DNA from: Actinomycetes bacterium
Lineage (GTDB): Bacteria > Actinomycetota > Actinomycetes > Actinomycetales > Cellulomonadaceae
DNA length: 8,067 bases
Direction of reading: 5' to 3'
Assembly: GCA_023390875.1 (NCBI GenBank)
Contig: JAEWCA010000535.1
Coordinates: forward strand, 1-8,067
The notes under the pieces are model-generated. The model saw nothing but the letters and a program-made list of their open reading frames with translations, had not been told where the DNA came from and made no database searches. The position numbers were made by a program, and so were the translations under genes. The number at the start of each line of letters is the position of its first letter. Within the stretch, counting starts at the first letter, position 1. This document shows positions 1 through 5,914 of this stretch, piece after piece.

Positions 1-1
1 G

Positions 2-544
2 CTGACGCCGGGAGCCGGCGCGAGCCGCGACCACCGGACGCTCGTCGCGCTCGAGGACGCGCTCGCTCCCCTGCCGGTCCGCCGCGTCGACTTCCCGAAC
101 CGCCGCGCGGGCCGCCGCGGCCCGGACCGGCCCGAGGCAGCGATCGCGTGCGTCGTCGAGGAGGCGACCGCGTTCGCCGACGAGCTCGGCGTCGGCACGG
201 GCCGGCTGGTGCTGGGCGGGCGGTCGTTCGGCGGGCGGATGTGCTCGATGGCCGTCGCGCAGGGCCTGCCGGCGGCGGGGCTCGTGCTGCTGTCGTACCC
301 GCTGCACCCGCCGGGCCGCCCTGACCGTCTCAGGGGCGAGCACCTGCCGCAGATCGCGGTGCCGGTCCTGGCCGTGTCGGGCCTGAGAGACCCCTTCGGC
401 ACCCCCGAGGACCTCGCCCTGCACCTCGGCACGGTGGGCGGTCCGCTCACGCTGGTGACGGTCACGGGCGACCACTCCCCGCGTGACGACGAGCCCGTGA
501 CCAGGGAATTTGTCGCCTGGGTCAACTCCCTGAGAGTTCCCTGA
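2..544 (+). CDS. alpha/beta hydrolase, KANL3/Tex30-like, 5' end outside window
   Basis: The reading frame is open from base 2 to the TGA at 542-544, so the gene starts before the window; the GTG at 209 is an internal valine. The visible 180 residues begin LTPGAGASRDH, which resembles the first strand and oxyanion region of dienelactone-hydrolase-like proteins of the KANL3/Tex30 type. The nucleophile elbow GGRSFGG places the serine at bases 224-226. A later SGLRDPFG supplies the likely acid (Asp, 389-391), and TGDHSPR the catalytic histidine (473-475), so the Ser-Asp-His triad is complete and correctly ordered. The protein is probably a soluble cytoplasmic hydrolase; the sequence does not show its substrate. 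The gene ends 169 bases before the MMPL gene, with palindromes between them, so the two are probably separate transcription units. The fold assignment is secure, the subfamily less so. Confidence 0.85.
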   Translation: MTPGAGASRDHRTLVALEDALAPLPVRRVDFPNRRAGRRGPDRPEAAIACVVEEATAFADELGVGTGRLVLGGRSFGGRMCSMAVAQGLPAAGLVLLSYPLHPPGRPDRLRGEHLPQIAVPVLAVSGLRDPFGTPEDLALHLGTVGGPLTLVTVTGDHSPRDDEPVTREFVAWVNSLRVP

Positions 545-553
545 GGGCACCTA

Positions 554-569
554 GGTGACCCAGGTCACA
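554..569. promoter_or_regulatory. candidate operator, palindrome of the Crp/GlxR type
   Basis: A perfect dyad GTGACC-CA-GGTCAC occupies 555-568, ten bases after the stop of the hydrolase gene and about 145 bases before the MMPL start. With the next base it reads GTGA-N6-TCACA, which misses only the leading T of the TGTGA-N6-TCACA consensus known for actinobacterial Crp/GlxR regulators. The symmetry is directly visible. The identity of the binding protein is an inference, and a TetR- or GntR-type repressor is equally possible. Confidence 0.4.
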
Positions 570-600
570 CCCTGAGGGGAAACTCGGGGGTATCCCCGAT
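570..600. promoter_or_regulatory. candidate tandem operator upstream of the MMPL gene
   Basis: Two short dyads follow the 555-568 palindrome. The first is CCCT-G-AGGG at 570-578. The second is TCGGGG-GTAT-CCCCGA at 584-599, with perfect 6-base arms. CCCTGAG also occurs at 528-534 and 539-545, so three copies start at 528, 539 and 570, spacings near one and three helical turns. Such a layout suits a dimeric response regulator or repressor that controls the exporter gene. I see no convincing -35/-10 pair in the leader, so the promoter itself is not placed. The second dyad could also be a short hairpin in the leader RNA. Confidence 0.3.
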
Positions 601-713
601 GGTCCACGGTGCACCTCCCCGAGGAACGTAAGTCTCGCCCGGCGCGCGACGTGCATCCTCACCCTCGCCGGCCAACTCCACCGTCGTCGTCGACACCCCC
701 AAGAGGTCTTGTC

Positions 714-2828
714 ATGTCCAAGGTCGCGGGCTGGATCACGCACCGCTACGCGAAGTTCGTCGTCATCGCCTTCTGGCTCGGCGTCGTCGCCCTGCTCGGC
801 CCCCTCGCGGGCAAGCTCACGAGCGCGCAGGACAACGACGCCAAGTCCTGGCTCCCCGGCGACGCCGAGTCCACCGAGGTCATCGACGTCGCGAGCACGT
901 TCGTCTCGGAGAACACGATCCCGGCGGTCATCGTCTACGACCGCCCCGGCGGCCTCACGCAGGACGACCTCGCCCTCATCCAGACCGACGTCGCCGAGTT
1001 CTCGTCGCTCGACACGCTCGACGGCGACGTGATCGGGCCGGTCCCCTCCGAGGACGGCGAGGCCGCGCAGGTCATCGTGCCGCTCGACCTCGGCAAGGAC
1101 GGCTGGAACCTCGCCGCCGACGCGGTCGCCGACCTGCGCGCCACCGCGGAGGACGGCGCGGGTGGCATGCAGGTCTACGTCACCGGGCCCGCCGGGCAGG
1201 CCGCCGACTCGTCCGCCGCGTTCGAGGGCATCGACAGCACGCTGCTCTACGCCGCGGGCGCCGTCGTCATCGTCATCCTGCTGCTCACGTACCGCAGCCC
1301 GATCCTGTGGCTGCTCCCGCTCGTCTCCGCCGGTGTCGCCCTCACCGTGTCGCAGGCCGTCATCTACGTGCTCGCCGACCGGTACGACCTCACGGTCAAC
1401 GCGCAGAGCGCCGGCATCCTCACCGTGCTCGTGTTCGGCGCGGGGACCGACTACGCGCTGCTGCTCGTCGCGAGATACCGGGAAGAGCTGCGGCACCACA
1501 CCGACCGGCACGAGGCCATGGCCGTCGCGCTCCACCGGGCGAGCCCCGCGATCATCGCGAGCGGCGCGACCGTCACCGTCGGCATGCTCTGCCTGCTGTT
1601 CGCCACGATGAACTCCACCGCGGGCCTCGGCCCGGTCGCGGCCGTCGGCATCGTCGTCGCGCTGCTCGTCATGATCACGCTGCTCCCCGCCCTGCTCGTC
1701 ACCTGCGGCCGGTGGGTGTTCTGGCCGCGCGCCCCGCACGTCGGCGACCGCGAGCCCACCGAGCACGGCTTCTGGGCCCGCGTCGGCAGCCGCATCGAGA
1801 AGCGCCCCCGCGGCACGTGGATCGTCACCGCCGGCATCCTGCTGGTCGCGTGCCTCGGCATCACGCAGCTCAACGCGGTCGGCCTCAGCAACGAGGACTC
1901 CTTCACCACGACGCAGCCGTCGATCGAGGGCGAGAAGGTGCTCGCCGAGCACTTCGCGGGCGGCGCCGGGACCCCGGTGGTCGTCATCGCGAACGCCGGT
2001 GAGGCGGACGCCGTGGTCGCCGCGTTCAAGCAGGTCGACGGCATCGAGGCGTCGAGCGTCACCGAGCCGGTCGTCAAGGACGGCGTCGCGTACGTCGAGG
2101 GCACCCTGACGTCCGCGCCGGACAGCCAGGCGGCCTACGACACCGTCGACCGCGCCCGGGACGCGCTGCACGCGGTGCCGGACGCCGACGCGAAGGTCGG
2201 CGGCGCGTCCGCGACGACCCTCGACGTGCGGCGGGCGTCCGCGCACGACAACTCGATCATCATCCCGATCATCCTGATCGCGGTGTTCCTCATCCTGATG
2301 ATCCTGCTGCGGGCCGTCGTGGCACCGCTCGTGCTGATCGGCACGGTCGTGCTGTCGTTCGGCGCGGCGATCGGCGTGAGCGCGCTCGTGTTCAAGCACC
2401 TGTTCGGGTACGCCGGCGCCGACACGTCGTTCCCCTTGTTCGTCTTCGTCTTCCTGGTCGCCCTGGGCATCGACTACAACATCTTCCTCATGACCCGCGT
2501 GCGGGAGGAGGCGATCCGCGTGGGCCACCACCGCGGCTCGCTGGTCGGCCTCGCTGCGACGGGCGGCGTCATCACCTCCGCCGGCCTGGTGCTCGCCGGG
2601 ACGTTCGCGGTGCTGGGCACGCTGCCGCTGGTCGGGTTCGCCGAGATCGGGTTCGCGGTCGCGTTCGGCGTGCTGCTCGACACGATCATCGTCCGGTCGG
2701 TGCTGGTCACGGCGCTCAACCTCGACATCGGCAAGGTGATGTGGTGGCCGAGCAGCCTGGCCAGGCGTCCCGACCCGTCCGCGCTGCCCACGGCCCCGAA
2801 GCCCGAGCCGGAGGTCGTCAACGCCTGA
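714..2828 (+). CDS. MMPL family RND-type membrane transporter
   Basis: This 704-residue protein belongs to the MMPL branch of the RND superfamily: inner-membrane, proton-driven exporters of lipids, lipid-linked compounds or drugs. The two-fold internal repeat is clear. Half one has a membrane helix at residues 14-34, an extracytoplasmic domain (about 35-175) and five helices (about 178-330). Half two has a helix near 369-385, a second soluble domain (about 390-510) and five helices (514-669), giving 12 in all. The proton-relay motifs are present in both halves: GTDY in helix 4 (D246, Y247) and GIDY in helix 10 (D587, Y588), each followed by an Arg-rich loop. The ATG at 714 is chosen because AAGAGG at 701-706 lies 7 bases upstream; the frame is open back to 609, but that extension is proline/arginine-rich and unlike the family. 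The length suits short actinobacterial MMPL proteins rather than the roughly 950-residue mycobacterial MmpL proteins. The substrate cannot be told. Confidence 0.95.
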   Translation: MSKVAGWITHRYAKFVVIAFWLGVVALLGPLAGKLTSAQDNDAKSWLPGDAESTEVIDVASTFVSENTIPAVIVYDRPGGLTQDDLALIQTDVAEFSSLDTLDGDVIGPVPSEDGEAAQVIVPLDLGKDGWNLAADAVADLRATAEDGAGGMQVYVTGPAGQAADSSAAFEGIDSTLLYAAGAVVIVILLLTYRSPILWLLPLVSAGVALTVSQAVIYVLADRYDLTVNAQSAGILTVLVFGAGTDYALLLVARYREELRHHTDRHEAMAVALHRASPAIIASGATVTVGMLCLLFATMNSTAGLGPVAAVGIVVALLVMITLLPALLVTCGRWVFWPRAPHVGDREPTEHGFWARVGSRIEKRPRGTWIVTAGILLVACLGITQLNAVGLSNEDSFTTTQPSIEGEKVLAEHFAGGAGTPVVVIANAGEADAVVAAFKQVDGIEASSVTEPVVKDGVAYVEGTLTSAPDSQAAYDTVDRARDALHAVPDADAKVGGASATTLDVRRASAHDNSIIIPIILIAVFLILMILLRAVVAPLVLIGTVVLSFGAAIGVSALVFKHLFGYAGADTSFPLFVFVFLVALGIDYNIFLMTRVREEAIRVGHHRGSLVGLAATGGVITSAGLVLAGTFAVLGTLPLVGFAEIGFAVAFGVLLDTIIVRSVLVTALNLDIGKVMWWPSSLARRPDPSALPTAPKPEPEVVNA

Positions 2829-2839
2829 CCCGGTCGGCC

Positions 2840-2884
2840 AGGACGGGCGCGTCACCGCATGCGGTGCGCGCCCGTCCTTGTTGT
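2840..2884 (+). terminator. intrinsic terminator after the MMPL gene
   Basis: Twelve bases AGGACGGGCGCG (2840-2851) pair perfectly with CGCGCCCGTCCT (2867-2878). After one bulged T, the stem continues through the palindrome CACCGCATGCGGTG (2853-2866). TTGTTGT follows at 2879-2885. The hairpin begins 12 bases after the MMPL stop codon. It fills almost the whole gap to the aldo/keto reductase, whose first plausible ATG is at 2886. Confidence 0.85.
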
Positions 2885-2885
2885 C

Positions 2886-3755
2886 ATGGACCCCATGCAG
2901 ACACGCACTCTCGGAGACGTCCAGGTCAGCGCGATCGGGCTCGGCGGCATGCCGATGTCCATCGAGGGCCGGCCGGACCGCTCCCGCTCGATCGCGACGA
3001 TCCACGCGGCCCTCGACGCGGGCGTCACCCTCATCGACACCGCCGACTCCTACCACCTGCTGGCGGGCGAGGTCGGCCACAACGAGGAGCTCATCGCGGA
3101 GGCCCTGCGCACGTGGGGCGGTGACTCCTCGGACGTGCTCGTCGCGACGAAGGGCGGCCACCTGCGCCCCGGCGACGGCTCATGGACGATCGACGGCTCG
3201 CCCGCGCACCTGCGGGAGGCCGTCGAGGGGTCGCTCAAGCGGCTCGGCGTCGACGCCATCGGGCTCTACCAGTTCCACCGCCCCGACAACACCGTCCCGT
3301 ACGCCGACTCCGTCGGCGTCCTCGTGGAGCTGCTCGACGCGGGCAAGATCCGCATGGCCGGCATCTCCAACGCGAACCCCGACCAGATCCGGGAGGCGCA
3401 GGACGTGCTCGGCGGGCGGCTCGTGTCGGTGCAGAACCAGTACTCGCCGGCGTTCCGCTCGTCGCAGCCGGAGCTCGACCTGTGTGCCGAGCTCGGCATC
3501 GCGTTCCTGCCGTGGAGCCCGCTCGGCGGCATCTCGAAGGCGGGCGCGCTCGGCGACCGGTTCTCGGCGTTCGCGCGCATCGCCGCCGCCCACCACGTGA
3601 GCCCGCAGCAGGTGACGCTCGCCTGGGAGCTCGCGCAGGCGCCGGTCGTCATCCCGATCCCCGGTGCGTCCCGCCCCGAGACCATCCGTGACTCGCTGCA
3701 GGCCGCCGAGCTCATCCTCGGCCCGGAGGAGATCGCGGAGCTCGACGCCGCCTGA
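2886..3755 (+). CDS. aldo/keto reductase
   Basis: This is a soluble NADP(H)-dependent oxidoreductase of the aldo/keto reductase superfamily (TIM barrel), 289 residues from the ATG at 2886 and close to the family's usual length. The catalytic tetrad is intact: D51 and Y56 in IDTADSY, K89 in VATKGG, and H131 in LYQFHRPD. The C-terminal cofactor-phosphate-binding stretch reads IPIPGASRPETI (about 256-267). Position 126-134 matches the usual 'dl-y-lH-pD' strand. A second ATG at 2895 (MQTRTLG) is an equally good start, since family members often begin this way. The upstream ATG at 2859 lies in the loop of the terminator hairpin and is rejected. No purine-rich ribosome site precedes either start, so a leaderless or weakly initiated message is likely. 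The substrate is unknown; probably a small aldehyde or ketone. The gene converges with the PIG-L gene. Confidence 0.92.
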   Translation: MDPMQTRTLGDVQVSAIGLGGMPMSIEGRPDRSRSIATIHAALDAGVTLIDTADSYHLLAGEVGHNEELIAEALRTWGGDSSDVLVATKGGHLRPGDGSWTIDGSPAHLREAVEGSLKRLGVDAIGLYQFHRPDNTVPYADSVGVLVELLDAGKIRMAGISNANPDQIREAQDVLGGRLVSVQNQYSPAFRSSQPELDLCAELGIAFLPWSPLGGISKAGALGDRFSAFARIAAAHHVSPQQVTLAWELAQAPVVIPIPGASRPETIRDSLQAAELILGPEEIAELDAA

Positions 3756-3758
3756 CCG

Positions 3759-3803
3759 GCGCGCTCCGGCGGGTTCCGGCGCGCACGCCGGGCCGGAGCG
3801 TGC
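3759..3803. terminator. candidate bidirectional terminator between convergent genes
   Basis: CGCTCCGGC (3762-3770) pairs with GCCGGAGCG (3792-3800). One G-U and two further pairs extend the stem to 3759 and 3803. Inside the loop, CCGGCG (3776-3781) pairs with CGCCGG (3786-3791), so the whole stretch can form a two-part stem. It lies 4 bases after the reductase stop and 34 bases after the convergent PIG-L stop. No T-tract follows on either strand, so termination here is inferred from position and symmetry only. Confidence 0.45.
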
Positions 3804-3836
3804 GACGCGTGCGCGTCGGGCCTCCAGGGTCCGTCG

Positions 3837-4619
3837 TCAGGCCTGCGGGGTCCGCCCCTGGCGGTCCAGCTCGTCGCGGATCGACGGCGGCGGACCCTGC
3901 AGGTCGTGCACGCGGAACAGGACGGCGTGCTCGACGCCCATGGCCCGCCCCTGCATCGCCGCGATCATCGGCAGCATGTCGGCCGGTGCGGGGTGGCCGG
4001 GCAGGCCGGCGAGGTACTCGGCGTGCGCGTCGAGCGACGCGATCCCGCGCCGCAGCGGCTCGCCCCCGACGTCGACGCCGTGCGTCGGCCGCGAGTCCCC
4101 CGCGACGAGCAGCCGCGCGACCTCCCACGGCTCCAGGCCGTCGTCGAGCAGCTCGCCGAACACCCACCGGTTGCCGGCGTCCCGGACGGCGTCGACGGTC
4201 GCGAGCCCGACGGCCCGGTGGTCCGCCTGGTTGAGCCCGACGAACCCCTCGATCTCCCACGACCCCGTGACGACGGTGTCGGGCCGCACCTCGCGGATCC
4301 GGCGCGCGATGTCCCGGCGCAGGTCGAGCCCGTACACCAGCATCCCGTCGGGGTGCTCCGCGAAGACGACGTCGGTGACGCCGACCTCCGCGGCGCCCGC
4401 GACCTGCTCGCGCGTCCGCACCTGCGCCGTGCGGTCCGGCGGCGACGCGTCCATGCCGGCCTCGCCGCGCGTGAGCAGCAGGTACGCGACGTCGATCCCG
4501 GCCGCCGTCCAGGCCGCGACGGCCGACGACGTGCCGTACTCGACGTCGTCGGGGTGCGCGACGACGCACAGCACGCGCCGCATGCCGTCGGTGGGGAGCG
4601 CCGGGAGCAGGTCAGGCAC
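3837..4619 (-). CDS. PIG-L/LmbE family deacetylase
   Basis: The 260-residue product belongs to the zinc-dependent PIG-L family, whose members (MshB, Mca, BshB, LmbE) remove acetyl or other acyl groups from N-acylated sugars and their conjugates. The signature AHPDDVEYG gives the two zinc ligands H22 and D25 and the likely general base D24. NQADHRAVG gives the third ligand H134. The length matches the family and no signal peptide is visible. The GTG at 4619-4617 is preferred because GAGGAG (minus strand, 4630-4625) lies 5 bases upstream. The alternative ATG at 4583 has no ribosome site, although it lies just before the conserved core. The start overlaps the end of the macro domain gene by 8 bases, so translation is coupled. 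MshB (mycothiol biosynthesis) cannot be excluded, but an orphan paralogue acting on another glycoconjugate is more likely given this neighbour. Confidence 0.9.
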   Translation of the reverse strand: MPDLLPALPTDGMRRVLCVVAHPDDVEYGTSSAVAAWTAAGIDVAYLLLTRGEAGMDASPPDRTAQVRTREQVAGAAEVGVTDVVFAEHPDGMLVYGLDLRRDIARRIREVRPDTVVTGSWEIEGFVGLNQADHRAVGLATVDAVRDAGNRWVFGELLDDGLEPWEVARLLVAGDSRPTHGVDVGGEPLRRGIASLDAHAEYLAGLPGHPAPADMLPMIAAMQGRAMGVEHAVLFRVHDLQGPPPSIRDELDRQGRTPQA

Positions 4620-5184
4620 CGTGGCTCCTCGCGTGGCCGTCGGCGAGCGCGCGCTCGAACGCGGCGAGCGCCGCCGGCGAGAACAGCACGAACCGGATCA
4701 GCTCGACGCCGCGCGGTCCCGGGTGGTCGTCGTCCCCCGTCCCGACGCTGCCCTCCCACAGCCGGGCGACGCCGACCCCGATCCGCGCCACCTCGGCGAC
4801 GTCCCACCCGTACACCCCCGCGCTGATCGCGGGGAACGCGATGCTCCGCGCCCCGAGCTCGACGGCGACCTCGAGCGACCGCGCGAAGCACGACGCGAGC
4901 ACGGTCGGGTCGTCCTGCCCGGCGTGCAGGTTGGGACCGACGGTGTGCACGACCCAGCGGGCGGGCAGCCGGAACGCCGGGGTGGCGACCGCGTCGCCGG
5001 GCGGCAGCCCGTCCGGGTGGCTGGTGCTCCGGAGCTCGCGGCATGCGGCGAGGAGCTCCGGACCGGCCGCCGCGTGGATCGCGCCGTCGACCCCGCCGCC
5101 GCCGAGCAGCGACGAGTTGGCGGCGTTGACGACGACGTCGACGTCCTGCGTGGTGATGTCGCCCTGGACGGCTTCGATGCGCAC
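4612..5184 (-). CDS. macro domain protein, probable O-acetyl-ADP-ribose deacetylase
   Basis: A stand-alone macro domain of 190 residues, resembling E. coli YmdB; such proteins bind ADP-ribose and hydrolyse O-acetyl-ADP-ribose or mono-ADP-ribose esters. The N-terminal signature [11 protein letters not shown] is followed by [19 protein letters not shown]9 is the expected adenine contact, and N23 and D33 correspond to the YmdB residues tied to catalysis. The phosphate loop [11 protein letters not shown] is at 117-127. The GTG at 5184 is chosen because the fold starts exactly there (MRIEAVQGD). The frame stays open to 5427, but the extra 81 residues are encoded by repeats and a terminator-like hairpin and look non-coding. 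A perfect palindrome abuts the start codon. The gene leads a two-gene unit with the PIG-L deacetylase. Confidence 0.92.
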   Translation of the reverse strand: MRIEAVQGDITTQDVDVVVNAANSSLLGGGGVDGAIHAAAGPELLAACRELRSTSHPDGLPPGDAVATPAFRLPARWVVHTVGPNLHAGQDDPTVLASCFARSLEVAVELGARSIAFPAISAGVYGWDVAEVARIGVGVARLWEGSVGTGDDDHPGPRGVELIRFVLFSPAALAAFERALADGHARSHGA

Positions 5185-5185
5185 C

Positions 5186-5200
5186 CCGCCATCATGGCGG
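5186..5200. promoter_or_regulatory. palindrome abutting the macro gene start
   Basis: CCGCCAT-C-ATGGCGG is a perfect dyad with 7-base arms that ends one base before the GTG start codon of the macro gene. In RNA it would form a stem over the place where the ribosome site should be, and the only purine-rich stretch (GGCGGG) is part of the stem. In DNA it could be a repressor site. Neither role is proven. Confidence 0.3.
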
Positions 5201-5202
5201 GA

Positions 5203-5247
5203 CGGGTGCTGAGCCGACAGCGGGGCGGGTGCTGAGCCGACAGCGGG
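5203..5247. repeat. tandem duplication, 23-base period, 2 copies
   Basis: A 22-base block beginning CGGGTGCTGAGCC and ending GACAGCGGG occurs identically at 5203-5224 and 5226-5247, one base apart. It lies just upstream of the macro gene start on the opposite strand. No dyad symmetry inside the unit suggests a protein site, so it may simply be a recent slippage duplication. Confidence 0.85.
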
Positions 5248-5273
5248 ACGGACGTGAGGCCGGCACGGGGCGG

Positions 5274-5323
5274 CCCGGCACGAGGAAGGGCCCGGCACGA
5301 GGAGGGGCCCGGCACGAGGAAGG
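5274..5323. repeat. 17-base tandem repeat, 3 copies, running into a hairpin
   Basis: The unit CCCGGCACGAGGAAGGG lies at 5274-5290 and again at 5291-5307 with one change (A to G). A third copy occupies 5308-5323, and its last bases form the 5' arm of the hairpin at 5321-5351. A fainter copy (CCGGCACGGGG) precedes them at 5260-5270, out of phase by two bases. There are no spacers, so this is not a CRISPR array. Confidence 0.85.
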
Positions 5324-5351
5324 CCCCTCGGACGCTTACTCCGAGGGGCCT
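5321..5351. terminator. perfect hairpin identical in core to the ncRNA terminator
   Basis: AGGCCCCTCGG (5321-5331) pairs without mismatch with CCGAGGGGCCT (5341-5351) around the 9-base loop ACGCTTACT. The 29-base core (5322-5350) recurs exactly at 5882-5910 in the same orientation. On the + strand it is followed by GTCTGAGG, which is not T-rich. On the - strand it is followed by TTCCTCG, a weak tract. No gene clearly ends here. It could insulate the macro gene from transcription coming from the right, or be a leftover of a duplication. Confidence 0.5.
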
Positions 5352-5406
5352 GTCTGAGGTCAAGGGTACCGCCGGCCTGCACCCACCCGGGTGAACGACG
5401 CGCCAA

Positions 5407-5496
5407 CCATCCACAAATGTTGTCCACACCCCTGTGTTTCCCGCGTCTTCATGCAGGTCAGCCTGTGGACGAAGGTGTGTGGGGAGCGGTGGACAA
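5407..5496. promoter_or_regulatory. cluster of DnaA-box-like 9-mers
   Basis: A perfect actinobacterial DnaA box TTGTCCACA lies at 5420-5428 on the + strand. Near matches are CCATCCACA at 5407-5415 (+, seven of nine to TTATCCACA), TCGTCCACA at 5464-5472 (-) and TTGTCCACC at 5488-5496 (-). The last two differ from consensus by one base each. The stretch is visibly AT-richer than its surroundings. No dnaA, dnaN, rpmH or gyr gene is nearby, so this is not the usual oriC neighbourhood. It ends 20 bases upstream of the -35 element of the ncRNA promoter, a suitable place for a transcriptional regulator. Confidence 0.5.
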
Positions 5497-5515
5497 ACAT
5501 TCCTCTCCGGAGCCC

Positions 5516-5545
5516 TTGCAGCGCCTCGGCGGGCAGGACTAGAAA
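5516..5545 (+). promoter_or_regulatory. vegetative-type promoter of the ncRNA
   Basis: TTGCAG (5516-5521) and TAGAAA (5540-5545), separated by 18 bases, match the -35 (TTGACA) and -10 (TATAAT, in actinobacteria often TAGAAT-like) hexamers well. Transcription would start near 5551-5553. It is the best-formed promoter in the window and points into the structured region, not into any protein gene. Confidence 0.6.
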
Positions 5546-5551
5546 TCACAC

Positions 5552-5914
5552 ATCGACCTCGACGGTTCGAGAACCGCAGGACAAAGGGACCCCCTCGGGG
5601 GCACCGGAAGCCGGCGGGGACAGGCGGTCGAGGCCAGGCCGACCGGAGAACGGGCGACCACATCGGAGGGGCAACCCGCCGACCTGCGGATGACGACGCA
5701 GGGGTCGCTACGGACCGGGAGGTCGATCGCAGTCCCCCCGCCCACGGCGGAGAGCTGGCAGTGGGACCCCCTCCGGGGGGACGCGCAGCCGGTGATCCAC
5801 CGGGTGTCGGGTCGGAGCCGCACCGTCAACGGCGGCGTCGGTCACCGGTCAGCCGGTGACACGCGACCTGCGGTCAGGAAGGGCCCCTCGGACGCTTACT
5901 CCGAGGGGCCCTTT
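5552..5914 (+). ncRNA. candidate structured non-coding RNA, about 360 nt
   Basis: The region runs from a good promoter to an intrinsic terminator, and its frames give only arginine/proline-rich, unlikely proteins. ACCGCAGG (5573-5580) pairs perfectly with CCTGCGGT (5867-5874), a closing helix directly before the terminator. Inside are hairpins CCCC-CTCG-GGGG (5590-5601), CGGTCG/CGACCG (5625-5630/5640-5645), CCTGCG/CGCAGG (5683-5688/5697-5702), CCCCC-TCCG-GGGGG (5767-5780, a UNCG-type tetraloop) and GTCACCGG-TCAG-CCGGTGAC (5841-5860). Purine-rich joining segments such as GGACAAAGGGA and GGAGAAC separate some of them. The size, strong promoter, closing helix and terminator fit the actinobacterial Ms1/6S-like RNAs that bind RNA polymerase, but I see no motif that proves this. 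RNase P RNA and tmRNA are unlikely because their conserved cores are absent. The exact 5' end is an estimate. Confidence 0.6.

Noticed and set aside
2859..2885. Upstream ATG for the aldo/keto reductase
   Set aside because: It lies in the loop of the terminator hairpin, and the nine added residues do not fit the family start.
522..3161. 879-codon open frame on the minus strand, antisense to the exporter gene
   Set aside because: Its product is a repetitive Arg/Asp/Glu/His-rich string without any fold signature. Long antisense frames are expected in GC-rich coding DNA, and the + strand gene is certain.
3664..5235. 523-codon open frame on the plus strand across the PIG-L and macro genes
   Set aside because: It is an Arg/Ser/Pro-rich shadow antisense to two well-recognised genes.
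5274..5323. CRISPR-like array
   Set aside because: The 17-base units are directly adjacent without spacers, and no cas gene is present.
5185..5427. N-terminal extension of the macro gene to an upstream ATG
   Set aside because: The extra 81 residues are encoded by tandem repeats and the 5321-5351 hairpin. The macro fold begins exactly at the GTG at 5184.
5407..5496. Chromosomal origin oriC
   Set aside because: DnaA-box-like sites are present, but none of dnaA, dnaN, rpmH or gyrB is nearby, and the boxes are fewer than in actinobacterial origins.
5552..5914. RNase P RNA, tmRNA or SRP RNA
   Set aside because: I looked for the RNase P core (GAGGAAAGTCC, ACAGAAA), the tmRNA ends and tag frame, and the SRP GGAAG/AGCAG core, and found none of them.
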